Origin: Azadirachta indica
Lineage: Eukaryota > Streptophyta > Magnoliopsida > Sapindales > Meliaceae
DNA: 64,000 nucleotides
Assembly: GCA_022749755.1 (NCBI GenBank)
Contig: CM040446.1
Location: forward strand, 16,864,080-16,928,079
Direction of reading: 5' to 3'
Made by a program: the position numbers and the translations under genes. Shown here one piece after another: positions 36,449-49,100 of the stretch. The notes under the pieces were generated by a model. It did not search any database and was not told the origin of the DNA. It saw nothing but the letters and a program-made list of their open reading frames with translations. The stretch's first letter is position 1, and each line of letters begins with the position of its first letter.

Positions 36449-37742
36449 ATGGCTTGTTCTTTTTCTGTAACAATTTCATCCTCTGTGTCAAAACCCAAAA
36501 TCCGGGTCAGTGCTAACTCAAAACCAGCAAATTTACATTTAAAAGTCTCATTTCCTTACGAGAAGCGTTTGAATAGCAGATCGCTGAGAATCGCTGAGAC
36601 TGTTTCGATCTCGAACACAGAACTGCGAACTGGTCCAGACGATCTCGTGGCTTCTATTCTTTCTAAGGTTCGATTGCTCTAGGCTTTCGGCAAACTCCTT
36701 TCTTTATTTTTTTCCCCTTCTGTCGTTTGGTTTTAAGCCACTTTTCATACTGATTGCATTATGTGATTCATGTTTTTCAGGTGACGCAAACAAATGGTGG
36801 AGTTTCACTTACTAAGGAAGGACACAAAGAGGTCGCTCAAGTAGCTCAAGAACTGCAGAATTATTGTGTTGAAGAACCAGTGAAATGTCCCCTGATCTTT
36901 GGCGGTATTCCATATTTTAGATTTCAGAAATATTATCTTTATGTTCTTCCCCTTTATTCTCAAATTTACATTTTCTATTTTCTGATTTGGAAACGGAACA
37001 TTATTTACTTAATATATTATTGTGAATTTGGTGCTGAAGTTGTCTTCTAGTGCAACATTTTAGGGTTTAGATCTTGTTCTTGCTACAAAGGATGATGAAA
37101 CCGGTAGATCTTTGTTTCCTGCAGCTTGCCATAACTAATTGCAATAGCTTATTATGATTGGGGATTGATTACTTCTCTGCTGGTTAAAGTAGAAAAAATT
37201 ATATTTGTGATTACATTTTTGGGTTAAGAAATCTAACGTTGTTTCAGAGTGGGATGTGATATACTGTTCAAATCCAACATCACCTGGAGGTGGCTACCGG
37301 AGTGCAGTAGGCCGTCTGTTTTTCAGAACAAAGGAAATGATTCAAGCAGTCGAAGCTCCTGACACTGTAAGGAACAAGGTTTCCTTCACAGCTTTAGGTT
37401 TCCTTGACGGAGAGGTCTCTTTGAAAGGTAGATTTCTTTCCCTCTTTTTCCTTGATGCACAAAACCCTTTTAAAAAAGTTACCATGCAATTTTACAAGAG
37501 CTCCGATGATTCAGAATTGCATTGGTTTGTTCTGTACATGCGCAGGAAAGCTCAAAGCTTTGGATGAGAAATGGATTCAGGTTACATTTGAACCGCCTGA
37601 ACTGAAAATCGGAGGATTGGAATTCCGATACGGTGGTGAGAGTGAAGTTAAGCTGCAGATTACATACATAGATGAAAAGATCAGGCTGGGATTAGGATCT
37701 AGAGGTTCTCTATTTGTTTTCCAAAGACGCATAAATAAGTAA
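36449..37742 (+). CDS. Plastid-lipid-associated protein / fibrillin (FBN6/PAP8-like)
   Basis: Four exons: 36449-36667, 36781-36904, 37248-37427, 37546-37742, total 239 residues. An in-frame ATG at 36389 would add 20 residues. The later ATG sits in a good context (CC ATG GCT) and starts a Ser/Lys-rich plastid transit peptide of about 50 residues. PAP/fibrillin domain features: DLVASILSKV, LIFGEWDVIYCSNPTSPGGGYRS, VSFTALGFLDGEVSLKGK, WIQVTFEPPELKIGG and the C-terminal IRLGLGSRGSLFVFQRR. Role by family: lipocalin-like protein of thylakoids/plastoglobules. Exon 2 ends at an unusual-looking but valid donor (GGC G|GTATTC). Confidence 0.9.
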
Positions 37743-37978
37743 AATTGCCATTGTCAATTGAGAGGCAGCGTAGCTGCATATTTGTTTTCTGTATCGCACC
37801 AAAAATAGTCAATGTCACAAACTACCGAATTGTTTTGTACGATAGAAATTCCACACAAATGCTTCTAATAAGAAAAGTTCTAACATACAAATCATCACCA
37901 AACACATGTACTGAAAGTCCTAAAAATGTCCAATTCTGCAATGTATTACATTTATAAATCCAGAAAAAGAAGAACAAA

Positions 37979-38492
37979 TTAACCGGGGCCAACTTTTGGA
38001 ATGTCATAATGCTCGGTTAGATTAGCAAGATACTGGTTAAATTCCTGAATCCGATGACGGTGCGACTTGCCGGCCATTTTAGCCAGTCTTTGACGATCAA
38101 TTTGCTCCCAACGCTCCAAATACCGCCTCTCCGCCGGTGTAAGATAATCATCAACTGTAGCAGCAGCCTGCTCTCTCACAGCAGCATCATTTTCAGTCTC
38201 AATTATATCAGCAGCCAGTGTATTTCCGCCGCCTAACAACCTCCGAAAGGAAGAAAAGTCGAGTCCGGTAAGCGAAAAACAAACCTCAAAAATTCATTCA
38301 CAATCACGAAAAACCGAAACCCGCTGAAAAAAATACAAATAAATTACATGAACGTATATAATACTAACCTATTAACGAGTCATTGTTGATTTTGTGCTTC
38401 TTCTTCTTTTTGGAAATTCCGCTGCTCTTCTCGTTAAGAGCCTTGCCTTTCAGGTTCAACTTCCCTCTCACCACGTTCTCGTACTCCGACAT
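37979..38492 (-). CDS. FAM32A-like protein (DUF1754 family)
   Basis: Two exons (minus): 38369-38492 and 37979-38232, total 125 residues. Start MSEYENVVRGKLNLKGKAL, a Lys-rich KKKKKHK stretch, and the conserved C terminus LTPAERRYLERWEQIDRQR...KSHRHRIQEFNQYLANLTEHYDIPKVGPG. Human FAM32A is a late spliceosomal factor stabilising the C* complex active site; a conserved nuclear splicing role is inferred. Exon 2 acceptor is TTAG|GCGGC (the upstream GGAG option brings a stop). It is convergent with the fibrillin gene (stop 37742) and divergent from the RlmH-like gene. Confidence 0.92.
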
Positions 38493-38805
38493 CCCATCTG
38501 ATCGATCGATCGATCGATCAAGTAATCGTAATCTCAGAAGAGAGCAATTCACGATTTCGAATCGAAACAGAACACAGACGCAATTAGAAAGAGAACAGAG
38601 CGGAGTTTTATATTATCGTCGTCGTAAGTTCTAGAACAGAATATTATGCAACTGGTAAAACGACGCCGTCTGGTTCGTGAACCTTTTATTTCTGCCTAAG
38701 AAAGCCCATAAAAATATTAACTCAATACAAATATATATCACTCATATTTTTATCTGGTCTTCGCCGAGTAAACTGAAAGGCTGATAACAATAGATATACG
38801 TTAAC
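38493..38805. promoter_or_regulatory. Shared bidirectional promoter interval (FAM32A-like / RlmH-like)
   Basis: Only 313 bases separate the two divergent start codons. It contains a (GATC)n run of about five units at 38499-38519 in the FAM32A-like 5'UTR. No perfect TATA box was seen close to either gene. Confidence 0.6.
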
Positions 38806-40731
38806 ATGACAACCTCATTCTGTGCCGGAGTTCACGCGAAGAGTTCCATTCCTTATCCAGGTTCTTCCGCCCTTTCGAAAGTGTTAAGAATTACTCATTA
38901 TATTCAATCTTATATGTTAATCGCGATCAAATTTCTCAGGCAGAAGTTGCAAATACACTGGCCAATCAGTGGTAAAACAACTATCTTAATCTTCTTTCTA
39001 GTTTCATTTTGTCAGTTCAACTTGATTGAATGTGAATACTCGGCTAGGCTTTTAGTAATGCATGAATTATTTCGATTTTGAGCAGAGAGCATTACCTATA
39101 CGTCTAATAACAGTGGGGAAAAAGAGGTCGCCGGGTGTACAATTAGTTGTCGATGAGTATATTGGGAAGCTTAAACATTATTGTGCTGTTGATGATGTTC
39201 AAGTTCGATCTAATCCTAAAAATGCGCGGTAATACAATTACTTATAATTAAAACTTCTACGTTTGGGTATTTCAATTTCTACTTGTTTTGATTTTTTTGT
39301 GTTTTTATTGGACTGTAGTAATGCGAAGGCTCAGGTGGAGGATGAAGACATGGCTGTGATGAACATTATAAAATCTGATGATTGGGTATAGCCTTGAACT
39401 TATTTTAACTGATAGATTATATGTCAGTTTAGTTTTTTGGTGGCGAGTTTTTTGCTTTTCTCTTGTGGTTGGTGAAGTCAATTTTGTTTTGGCAATTAGC
39501 GGAAAAGATTAGTTTTGAGATATTGACAGGATTCCTTTTAATGGAATTATAGGTTGTCATGTTGGATGAGAACGGACTAGACATCGGGTCTGAGAAGATG
39601 GCTGAGTTGATAGGAGATGCAGGGAGTACGGTAAGAACTGCTTCTCATTGACATGTTATTCAGCATTAATGTTATTAATGATATGTAATCATATCATTAA
39701 TAAATGTTATATATTCTTTTTTCCTCTGAGCTGTGTATTAAGCTTGCTTCTTGTCAGTGAGATGCAGTAAAAGCAATTATATGATGTCAGTCAATTAATA
39801 GTCTTTTCATATTATTCTCCCTTGGATGTGTGACTTGTGGAAGATGATGCTTATTTTGTTCAAGATAAGTGCTGATGAAGCACTATATGTTAGAATGGAA
39901 ACAGAAAATGTTTTTAATCTTCTCTTTATGCTTAGCTATGGATTAGAGTCAGTACCCTTTGGATCCTTAACGATTGATGTGTTGAACAAAATGCCAACAT
40001 GAAGTTTTTTGCTTTCTAACTTTTAGTTTTTGAGCACGAGTAAATTTGATAATTGCTGTTCTTTTCTGTGAAGGGAGCTTCAAGGATATCATTTTGCATC
40101 GGCGGGCCTTACGGTCATGGAGAAAAAATGAGAGAACGTGCTAACATGTCAATGAAGTTGTCTTCAATGGTCTTAAATCACCAAATTGCATTACTTGTAC
40201 TCATGGAACAACTTTATAGGTGAAAAATGTCTGTAACGCCATACTGGTTTTGATTAATGTCTGCTGCATCAGTAAAAGTCTCATGCTGTCAAGCATGTAT
40301 ACACAATTTTGTATCTTGAGAGTGACCACTCCATTACATAAAAAAGTGTCGAGGCTTCATCTTAGAGATTTCTATTTTAGTTCTAATATCAGCTCCTTAG
40401 TGAAACTAGGTCAAATTCAAACTCAGTAGAATCGTTAGGAGTCATTAAGGACTTAGGGCTTCCACTCAATCCAGCTAGGCATGCTCTGATTATGTCAAGG
40501 ATTTGCCACCCTGTGTGTAGAATGCCTCACAGAAGTTTTCCCTTTTGGGGTTGGGGTACTCAATCTGGGCTTGAAAAAGTAGGAAAGTGGTTTGATCTTT
40601 TACTACGATATCATGCTGCAGCATTTTTTGCTATTGTACTGTGATTCAGTTAGAACATATTATAATATATTCTCCACTTATTAAATTTCAGGTCATGGAC
40701 TATTCTGAAGGGTCAAAAATATCATCATTAG
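38806..40731 (+). CDS. RlmH/YbeA-like SPOUT rRNA methyltransferase
   Basis: Seven exons: 38806-38860, 38940-38971, 39086-39228, 39319-39385, 39553-39630, 40074-40219, 40692-40731, total 186 residues, in frame throughout. The N-terminal 30 residues (Ser-rich, basic) look like an organelle presequence. The bacterial RlmH core follows: ALPIRLITVGKKRSPGVQLVVDEYIGKLKHY, VVMLDENGLDIGSEKMAELI, then ISFCIGGPYGHGEKMRERA with the GGPYGHG SAM-binding knot loop at about 135-141, and the C terminus LLVLMEQLYRSWTILKGQKYHH. Bacterial RlmH methylates pseudouridine 1915 in 23S rRNA helix 69. By inference this protein acts on plastid or mitochondrial large-subunit rRNA. Confidence 0.92.
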
Positions 40732-41950
40732 GTACCCTCACATGTGTTGATGCTACCTTTCCCTCACCTTAACTTAATATCTTATCTCCCTATTGCTTTC
40801 CAAGCAATGCATGAATTTATCTTTTCGAGGTGGGTGTTTGCTCTCTGCTAAACTATGCTCTAAGAGTTTTTACAGATCAGCAATTCACTCTCTGCTTAAA
40901 AGGCTCAGGTTCAATGGAAGGGAGTTACTTTCCAGTCAGGGGCAATTTGAGGTGGTCCCAAACAGGCATATATCATCAGTTTCAATTTTTTCAACTGAGC
41001 TCTTGCTGAAGATCCATCAATATGTACAGCTTACGGTAATGACTTCTTGCTCCACTGCTTCAGATTTCCGTAATTTTTTATACGATGTACTGAGAATTGA
41101 ATTCCGTTTGAAAAAAAAATGAGCATAGCTTATATGCCAGAAACTTTGGCACGTTTTATGTGAAAATTCTTCAAAATTTTATTTATATTCACAAGTGCAA
41201 GCCATGTTTGTGATACAAATCTTTCCTTCCACTAACACTGAAAAGATTACGCTGCTTACCCAAATTCCTATATAAACTAATTCACTTTTCCTGCATTTTG
41301 TATGAGTGTAAATGAAAATTTACTGGAGTAAAAAGATAAATAAATTATATAGAACACGTGAAAATAATATAATTTTATCATGTCATTTTTATATAAGATA
41401 AAAAATAGTTTATATCCCTAATATTATTGAATTAAATTTTCGAGTCATAAAAGAAACCATGATGAGATGTAATTACTTCGCCCAAATTCCAACAATTGAA
41501 AATCCAGCAGAAAACATAGCCTTCTTTCCGAGGATCGTCTAAACTTTTTTTCACTTTTTACAGAACTCTGACTCCATATTACTATCTATTTGAGAGGAAA
41601 AAAGATCAGGCCTTTATTAGTTTGCCTATTATGTATATATATAAACATAAAAAAGATCCCATAAGAAGAAAAATATGTGCAACACGCTAGAAAAATCAAA
41701 GTATTCTATGTTAATATAATTGGATAATATTTTAAAGGAACATTACATTACCTTTTATAAAAGAAATTGTAAATATTCTCATTTACTAAAAAATTTTATA
41801 ATTTATTACCGCTTACGTTGGTTCTTTTAAAAATTTGAAATTTATTATTTTATGCCTATTTGAATAAAGCAAATAGAAGGAGGCAATTTAGCCCTACTCT
41901 GTGGTCTGTATTAAAACAGATCCCCGCTTTTCTAGCCCAGAGGATAGAAA
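40732..41950. other. Intergenic spacer between RlmH-like and cryptochrome genes
   Basis: The first part is RlmH-like 3'UTR/flank. An open frame at 40793-41122 has no recognisable homology. 41160-41880 is AT-rich. Confidence 0.4.
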
Positions 41951-41953
41951 AAC

Positions 41954-41986
41954 GCCACGTCATTAACAAATTGTCTATTCCACGTG
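41954..41986 (+). promoter_or_regulatory. Paired ACGT elements in the cryptochrome promoter
   Basis: GCCACGTCA at 41954-41962 (reverse TGACGTGGC) and a G-box CACGTG at 41981-41986 (CCACGTGTC context) lie 57-90 bases before the start codon. These are HY5-type bZIP sites, a plausible light-control module for a photoreceptor-family gene. Confidence 0.55.
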
Positions 41987-42042
41987 TCAACTTCCCAATA
42001 GCTTAAAGGGTTAAAATTCGTATTCTACAAACTCCAACAGCT

Positions 42043-45000
42043 ATGCCTATGGCATACCTACGTAACCCACTATCTTCAATCTCCTTAAAAAATCTCTCAC
42101 TCCCATCAAGACCAACTCCAAAATTTGGATATTCATCCTTCACAACCATGGGTTCCAGTTTGAAAGGTAGGAATACCAGTCAAAACATTCAAGAGAAAAT
42201 GACTTTCCAGGTTCCTGAAGTAGATTCTAATGAAATGGAAAGAATTGTAGACGAAACTTTGGGAAGGTATTCATTAAAGACAGTGAAGAGGAATGGTAAA
42301 GGGATTTCAATTGTTTGGTTTAGAAATGATCTGAGAGTTTTGGACAATGAAGTTTTGATCAAAGCTTGGGTTTCTTCTGAAATGGTCTTGCCTGTTTACT
42401 GTGTTGATCCTCGTCTTTTCCAGACTACATATCATTTTGGTTTCCGGAAAACTGGAGGTATGACATCATATTCTTAAGTACTAATCTGTTCCTGTTTGCA
42501 ACGATATACTTGGTATCGTTTACTTGTTTTTTGTTTTCTGCAGCACTCAGAGCACAATTTCTCATGGAATGTTTGGCTGATTTGAGAAAGAATTTGATGA
42601 ATAGGGGCCTGAATTTACTGATTCAACATGGGAGACCTGAGGAAATTATCCCTTCTCTTGCAGAATCTTTTGGAGCGCACACAGTTGAGTGATTTTCTGT
42701 TAATTGTGTCTAATGAAATGAATTTGCAATTATTTTGTTTTCCCAACTGTTAATTGAACAATGGGGATGTGGGAATTGAATTCAATCTACTCAGGTTTAT
42801 GCCCAGAAGGAAACCTGCAGTGAGGAGATAAATGTGGAAAGATTGGTCAGAAAAAACCTGGAGCAAGTTGTGTTATCATCTCAATCTGAAGACAAGTTCT
42901 TATACCATCCCAAGCTGCAATTGATTTGGAGTGCTACGTTGTATCACATGGATGACATTCCTTTCAATCCCAGCACTCTGCCTGATGTGTATACTCAGTT
43001 TCGCAAGGCAAGTTTTATGGTTGCCAATTTCGTGTGCGTCGACAGATGGGAAATTGCTTTCTCTTTGATTGCTGTTAAACTTGATGAAACCATGATTCGC
43101 AGTCTGTTGAAGCTAGGTGCACAGTGCGAGGTTGTGTTAGAATCCCAACATCTCTGGGACCGCCACCTAGTGTCGGTGACTGGGGATCTATTCCTTCAGT
43201 TGATCAGCTTGGACTTCAGTTGCAAAAGGCAAGTTATATATGTAACAGTACATCTATACATTGAATGTAACATCTTTCACAACAATCAAGAATATTTAGT
43301 CAACATTTGCAGCATTTGCTGTCGATACAGTTCAGTAGGGGAATGAAGTTTGTGGGAGGTGAAAGTGCTGCACTGAGCAGAGTACACGAGTATTTCTGGA
43401 AGCAGGCAAGAAAAAAAAAATCACTTGTGTTCCTTTATCAGCAAATCAGTTCATTATAACAAACAAAACTTATAATTCAATTGTGTAATTTGCAGGACCT
43501 TCTTAGGGTATATAAAGAGACGAGGAATGGAATGTTAGGACCTGATTACTCGACAAAGTTCTCTCCATGGCTGGCTTCTGGAAGCATATCTCCCCGCTAC
43601 ATATATGAAGAGGTATGAGATTTTGATCATTTTCAGTTGTTACTGTTGCAGTTTATCTTACATCGAAGCGAAATATAAGACTAATCTTCGGTTGGTATTC
43701 CATTAGGTTAAGAGATATGAAAGCGAAAGGCTAGCAAACAAATCTACATACTGGTACCTCTCTCTCTTTTCCAGTGTAGAGCACACTTGCACACTGAAAT
43801 AAATTAAATTATCCGAGTTTAAGTGAAATTAAGAGAAAAAGTGTTCAGCTTTCTCAAGTCTCTTGACACTAGACTGACTGATTTGTTTTCATTTTATGTT
43901 TTCAGGGTTTTGTTCGAACTGATTTGGAGGGATTATTTCAGGTTCATTTCACTCAAATATGGAAATTCTCTTTTCCATTTAGGTAAAGATTAAAACAAGG
44001 TTTCTCTTCCCCAATCATATTTGATAATTAAGTGGCTTAACTTCTCAGATGGGCATATTTATTCTCTGAATCTAGAAAGTATTATTTTACTTTAAATTTA
44101 TGTATATTCATTCCTTATACGTGTTCTGTGAATTACTGCTTCCAGGTGGTCCCAGAAAATTAGAGTATAAATGGAGTCAAGACCAGAAGTTATTTGAATC
44201 CTGGAAAGATGGCTGTACAGGGTATGTTGTTTCGTCCAAACAATGCTATATGTCATTCCTTAATTTCTATTTCATATTTCTGCAGTTCTGCATACTTCTA
44301 ACAAGGGCATCTAGCAATTACATTGAATTGAAGCATCTTCCATTTCAAAACTTATAGCTTACTGGAACTAACAATTTCCTATACTCGCTTCGTAAACATT
44401 AAAAGGTACCCTCTCATAGATGCCAATATGAAAGAATTGTTAGCCACTGGGTTCATGTCAAACAGAGGACGGCAGGTAAAAAAAATTCTTGAATCACACC
44501 ATCTGTTGACATTACTAAATAAGACTTCCTTTATGAAGAAGTAAATTAAAATGTAAACCCAGTTTCATTTGCTACCCATTTGTTTTGCATAGATTGTATG
44601 TTCGTTTCTTGTCCGAGATATGGGCATTGACTGGCGTATGGGAGCTGAATGGTTCGAGTGTTGTCTTTTGGATTATGACCCTTGCTCCAATTATGGCAAC
44701 TGGACTTATGGAGCAGGTGATTCTCTTTTAATATTCTTCCTCTTCCTAACATTTACGCAGCAGATCAATGTTTAATAAACATTATATGAAGGTAAAGATA
44801 TAGCACATTCAACTATACATATATGTCCAACCTCTTCATTAAAAATTTTCAATTGACACATTACACTTAGGCTTTGTGTGATATTGATGTGTGATGGCCC
44901 TATGAAATAAAAAACATTAGATGTCAACTATTAATATAAAAATAAGTAAAATCGATTAAAAATTAGTTTTTCTAAGTTCTTTTAACTTTACTTTTAAGGT

Positions 45001-45593
45001 ACTAAGCCTTAAAACTCTTCAATATTGCAAAGTAAAGCTACTAGCGTTGGAATCAAAAAATTAGGATCACAGCACAAAAGTTTGAAAGATGTAACTACAG
45101 CTAGACATGCTGAGATATGACCAGGTTACATCTAGTTATAGTCCAAACCAGCATCCATTTTAGAAAATTGAATGCTATAGTATATACTGGTGAAGCTTAA
45201 CAGCTGTGATTTAACTTTTTGTTCTCTATTTTGCAAGGAGTTGGCAATGACCCTAGAGAAGATCGTTATTTTAGCATCCCCAAGCAAGTAAGTGCACTAA
45301 ACTTAGAAAGAAGCTTTCATCTGGGGATGTTTCAGCATTAAACATTTCCATTCACATCGATTATTTTTCAGGCAGAATCATATGACCCAGAGGGAGAATA
45401 TGTTGCATACTGGTTGCCCCAGTTAAAAGCACTTCCAAAAGATAAGAGAAACTTTCCTGGAAATTCATACATTGATCAAGTTATTCCTCTCAAACATGGG
45501 AACATTAATAGACACAGAAATCAGGGCAACAGCTTTGCTAGAACTGGAGGACGAAGTGCTTTTCAAGGGAAACAGACAAGTGTACACAGGTGA
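42043..45593 (+). CDS. CRY3: Cryptochrome DASH (CRY3)
   Basis: Thirteen exons: 42043-42457, 42544-42683, 42795-43007, 43103-43228, 43331-43405 (or from 43313), 43496-43612, 43707-43753, 43906-43982, 44146-44221, 44406-44475, 44593-44716, 45238-45287, 45372-45593, total 583 residues. The N-terminal 80 residues are an organellar presequence. The photolyase antenna domain starts [18 protein letters not shown] at about 88. The FAD domain contains [77 protein letters not shown] and [24 protein letters not shown], all DASH-type. Known role: plastid/mitochondrial flavoprotein that repairs cyclobutane dimers in single-stranded DNA. The tail is Gly/Arg/Asn-rich. The introns after exons 3, 4 and 5 have GC donors. 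Confidence 0.95.
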
Positions 45594-46193
45594 TGATGGT
45601 TTAGTATTTAGTAGTTCTGAGCCATTAACAAGACGCTAGGGTAATTGTATTTTATTGTTTTCCCTTAAATTCATGAAAATAGTCTTAGTTACTCGGTGAG
45701 TCGTAATATAGGTGGAAAGGAGAAGCAAATTTATTTACAACCTTTTCAACCATCAATCTACCGCATTTTATTTATCTTTGGTTCTAACACTGATGTTTCA
45801 ACTATAGGCACCAACAAGAGAGAAATATATATATATAATAGGAATAATATTCAGTATTTTAAAATTGAATAACTTAAATCAATAAAATAATTAACTCCAA
45901 AATGAACGGAAATTAACCCTAATGAGTGACTACAAAAGTGGAGAATACATAAACTACAACAGAAGGCAACACACCTTTGAAATGTAACGCATTTTGCATC
46001 TGATGGCCATGCGAAGGGAAGATACAGCTGCACGGCGAATAAATATGACAATAAAATACTGATGTACTTGTATACAAATGTATGCTGCCAGATCTGGACA
46101 AATGAGAACAAGTTAGTTGTAGTTGAAAGTTTCTAGTAGTAAGCTTGTATTACCATTTATACATACTTACATGAATTACCCATTTGCTAGGTG
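45594..46193. other. 3' flanks of convergent CRY3 and PHD-finger genes
   Basis: Expected to hold both 3'UTRs. AT-rich after 45820; no coding frame supported. Confidence 0.5.
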
Positions 46194-49100
46194 CTAAGTG
46201 TGAGAATCAAGTTTTCTCTTCTTAACACTAAGGCGAGATCTCAGCTGCATAGAAGATGAAAAATCATTAGACAATATATCATAGAAGCATGTTATGTAAG
46301 GCATAAACCAATTAAGGTTTTCTATAGAATGGAAGTGTTCTGAATTTAAAGCTACAACTATTTTGAGATCAAATTAACAAATATTAAATATTAGTGAAAA
46401 AGTGATTGGTCCCTAATAAAAGTAATATTTACCAAAAACTTAACAGTAGAAACACATGTAGTCCTAAACAAAGCTTAATATAGCTAACTCCAATACACAA
46501 TAAGCACACTTTCTTTCTAGCTGCTGGCGAGTAAAAAGTTAATTAAGGCATAAATCAATTAATCAAGTTTTCACATAACCCTTTTCTTTAATATTTCTTT
46601 AATTCAACAATATAAAATTCCAGTGTAGATATAAAGTGGAACAGATGAATAGGTTCTGGTAAATTTTGAATATAGAATATAAGCAGTAGTCTATAAACAA
46701 TGCCAATAATGATAAACCATATTCATGAAATTGGATGAGAGTTCTGATCTCATTAAAGGCTAGTCAGCTAGTAGCCACCAGAATGACAATCTCACTTGCA
46801 TATTTTAACAAATATTACTGCATACCTGCTCAACATACTTCAAATGTCTTAGAACTTCTTTTGTTTCCAACTCCTGGAGAAAGAGAAAACGGAATCATTA
46901 TGTGACCAGACAGGGCAGTACTTTAACAATGAAAATAGGGATCATGGGTGGAAAATTAAAAAACTTCTTTATTGAGTCTGACTCACAGTCACATTTATCA
47001 AAGAATGACTTTGGTATGAATCACTATCAGTGAATTTGTCACGCTAAATAAATGAGGGGACAAATTATCTTAATGGGAGAAACCAACTGGCTGCTGCTCA
47101 ATAGTGCACCATATCACTTCGCTAGGCCACCTCAAAATGTTGCTTAAATAATCAATATGCAATGCAAAATGGATAACATTACTTCAATATGGAACCAATT
47201 GACGCTTTTGAAAAGACAGCTTTCTGCACAAGTTCTATTTAATTTATAGACTGGTTCCCTGTAGTAGGAAGAAAAAAGAGAATCATCCAGCAAACCTTTT
47301 GCAGTAATAAGTGAAAACATGATGCAAAGAAGGGAATATATATATATATATATATATCTACATACACACACACACACCAAATATATGCACCTGAGGGACA
47401 GCACAGTCCGAATGCAATGGGTCCCAGCGAACAGCACAAGAACAATCCCAGTCATCAGTTTGAACTTCAGAAAATGGTGCTCTGTAACATCAATGACATT
47501 ACTTTAATATTTCCCACTAGAAAGTAAACAAAACATTGTGTATCAACAGCTACCTAGCCAAATCAAATTAGGAACTGAGAGAGAGGTTTTAACGTATAAT
47601 TACATCATACATATTACTTAAACAAGCAGAATTACTAGTAGGACTGGAGGCCTCTATTAAGAAAGAGTATAAAAATCATTTAAACCACATATTGAATGTC
47701 AAATATATAGGCACACAAAAAGCACAACTACCATAACACTAGTACTGTAAATTCAATAAACATTTTCTTAAAACAGTGACAACCTTCTGTTCCGTTTATC
47801 CAAAGCCTAAACTCTTAACATAAATATATGCATACACCAATTTTTCTTTAACCAATAACTTCAAAACCAGAATGATGAACCTAACAGGAGAAACATAAAA
47901 AGAAAGTAAAACCAGAGAAGACTGCATTTATGCAGTCTTTACCTGCGCCACTTTCCACATATGGTTCCTTCAATACGTCCTTTTGGATCATTATTCAGAA
48001 ACTCTCGACATTGCAGCCAATTGCTTACCGAGTTGGGCTTGGAAAACTGGTCCGAAAAGCAAACCTGAATAAACCAAGTGATCATTAATTCAAGTGAAAA
48101 TGTGAGTTGAAGAAAATTCTGCTTGTGTTACATATTTCCTTTTGTGAAAAAACATTAGATAAACAACCAAAGAAAACAATTGGAAAAGTATCAGTGAAAA
48201 TGTTTTCTCCACAACTTGTAACTTCACCTAATCTCTTGCAGGATCCAAAGATAGCCATTCATGAAATTTTCAGATCTCCTTTTGAATTAACAACATAACT
48301 AAAAACAACACTCAAACTAAGTCCCTTTCTTTTTCTTGTAAAGATTATCGTCATTCTCATACTATAAGTCATCTTTTTCATCTTTTATATGCTGTTGTTA
48401 AAGAGGTTCCTTACATGTAAATCAGTAGTCTCCGCTGGATCCATTTCCAATGGCTCACCAATGCAATCAAGATCACTGCAGCATAAGGAAACCAATGCTC
48501 TTAAAAACATGACCATCAAAAGATGCAAGTAGAAAACAAGAAAGTATAGGAAAAACAAAAATATGCATTATAGAAAAGGATCTCACTGGTTTGCAAACTG
48601 ATCTACCAAAAACGACATCATTTATCAAAAGTATTTTTAAGCCACTCAGCCCTTAAAGCTGAAATTACCACAACTCACAACCACTTTGGTGATTTACAAT
48701 TTGAGATTGCTTGTGTGAAAATATAGATGTTTACTTAATGATCAAAATTTTATCATATTCCCTTATAATCTCTCTAAAAAGCAATATAGTAGGTAATATT
48801 ATAGTGCTATACTGCAGCTTCTAAAATTTCGTGCAAATTTTGATTGATATCGAGAAAAAATTAACCTAAAGTACCCTGTTCAACTCCAACTATCAAAAAA
48901 CTGTTCATAATCTGTGAATAAAAGCAATCAACTCATTTCACCATATCTCGCAAACTTTCCATTCCTGTACCAGATGGAATACCTCCATGTAACTCAAAAG
49001 TGGAGTCTAACAAACAACACTCTAAATATAACATGCTTGTTAACACAGCTAAATCTTTCCCTACATGTGCCTCAAACTACTGTTTCTGTCCGAGCTATCT

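Noticed and set aside
40793..41122. 109-codon open frame after the RlmH-like stop
   Set aside because: No recognised family and located where a 3'UTR is expected; could not be supported.
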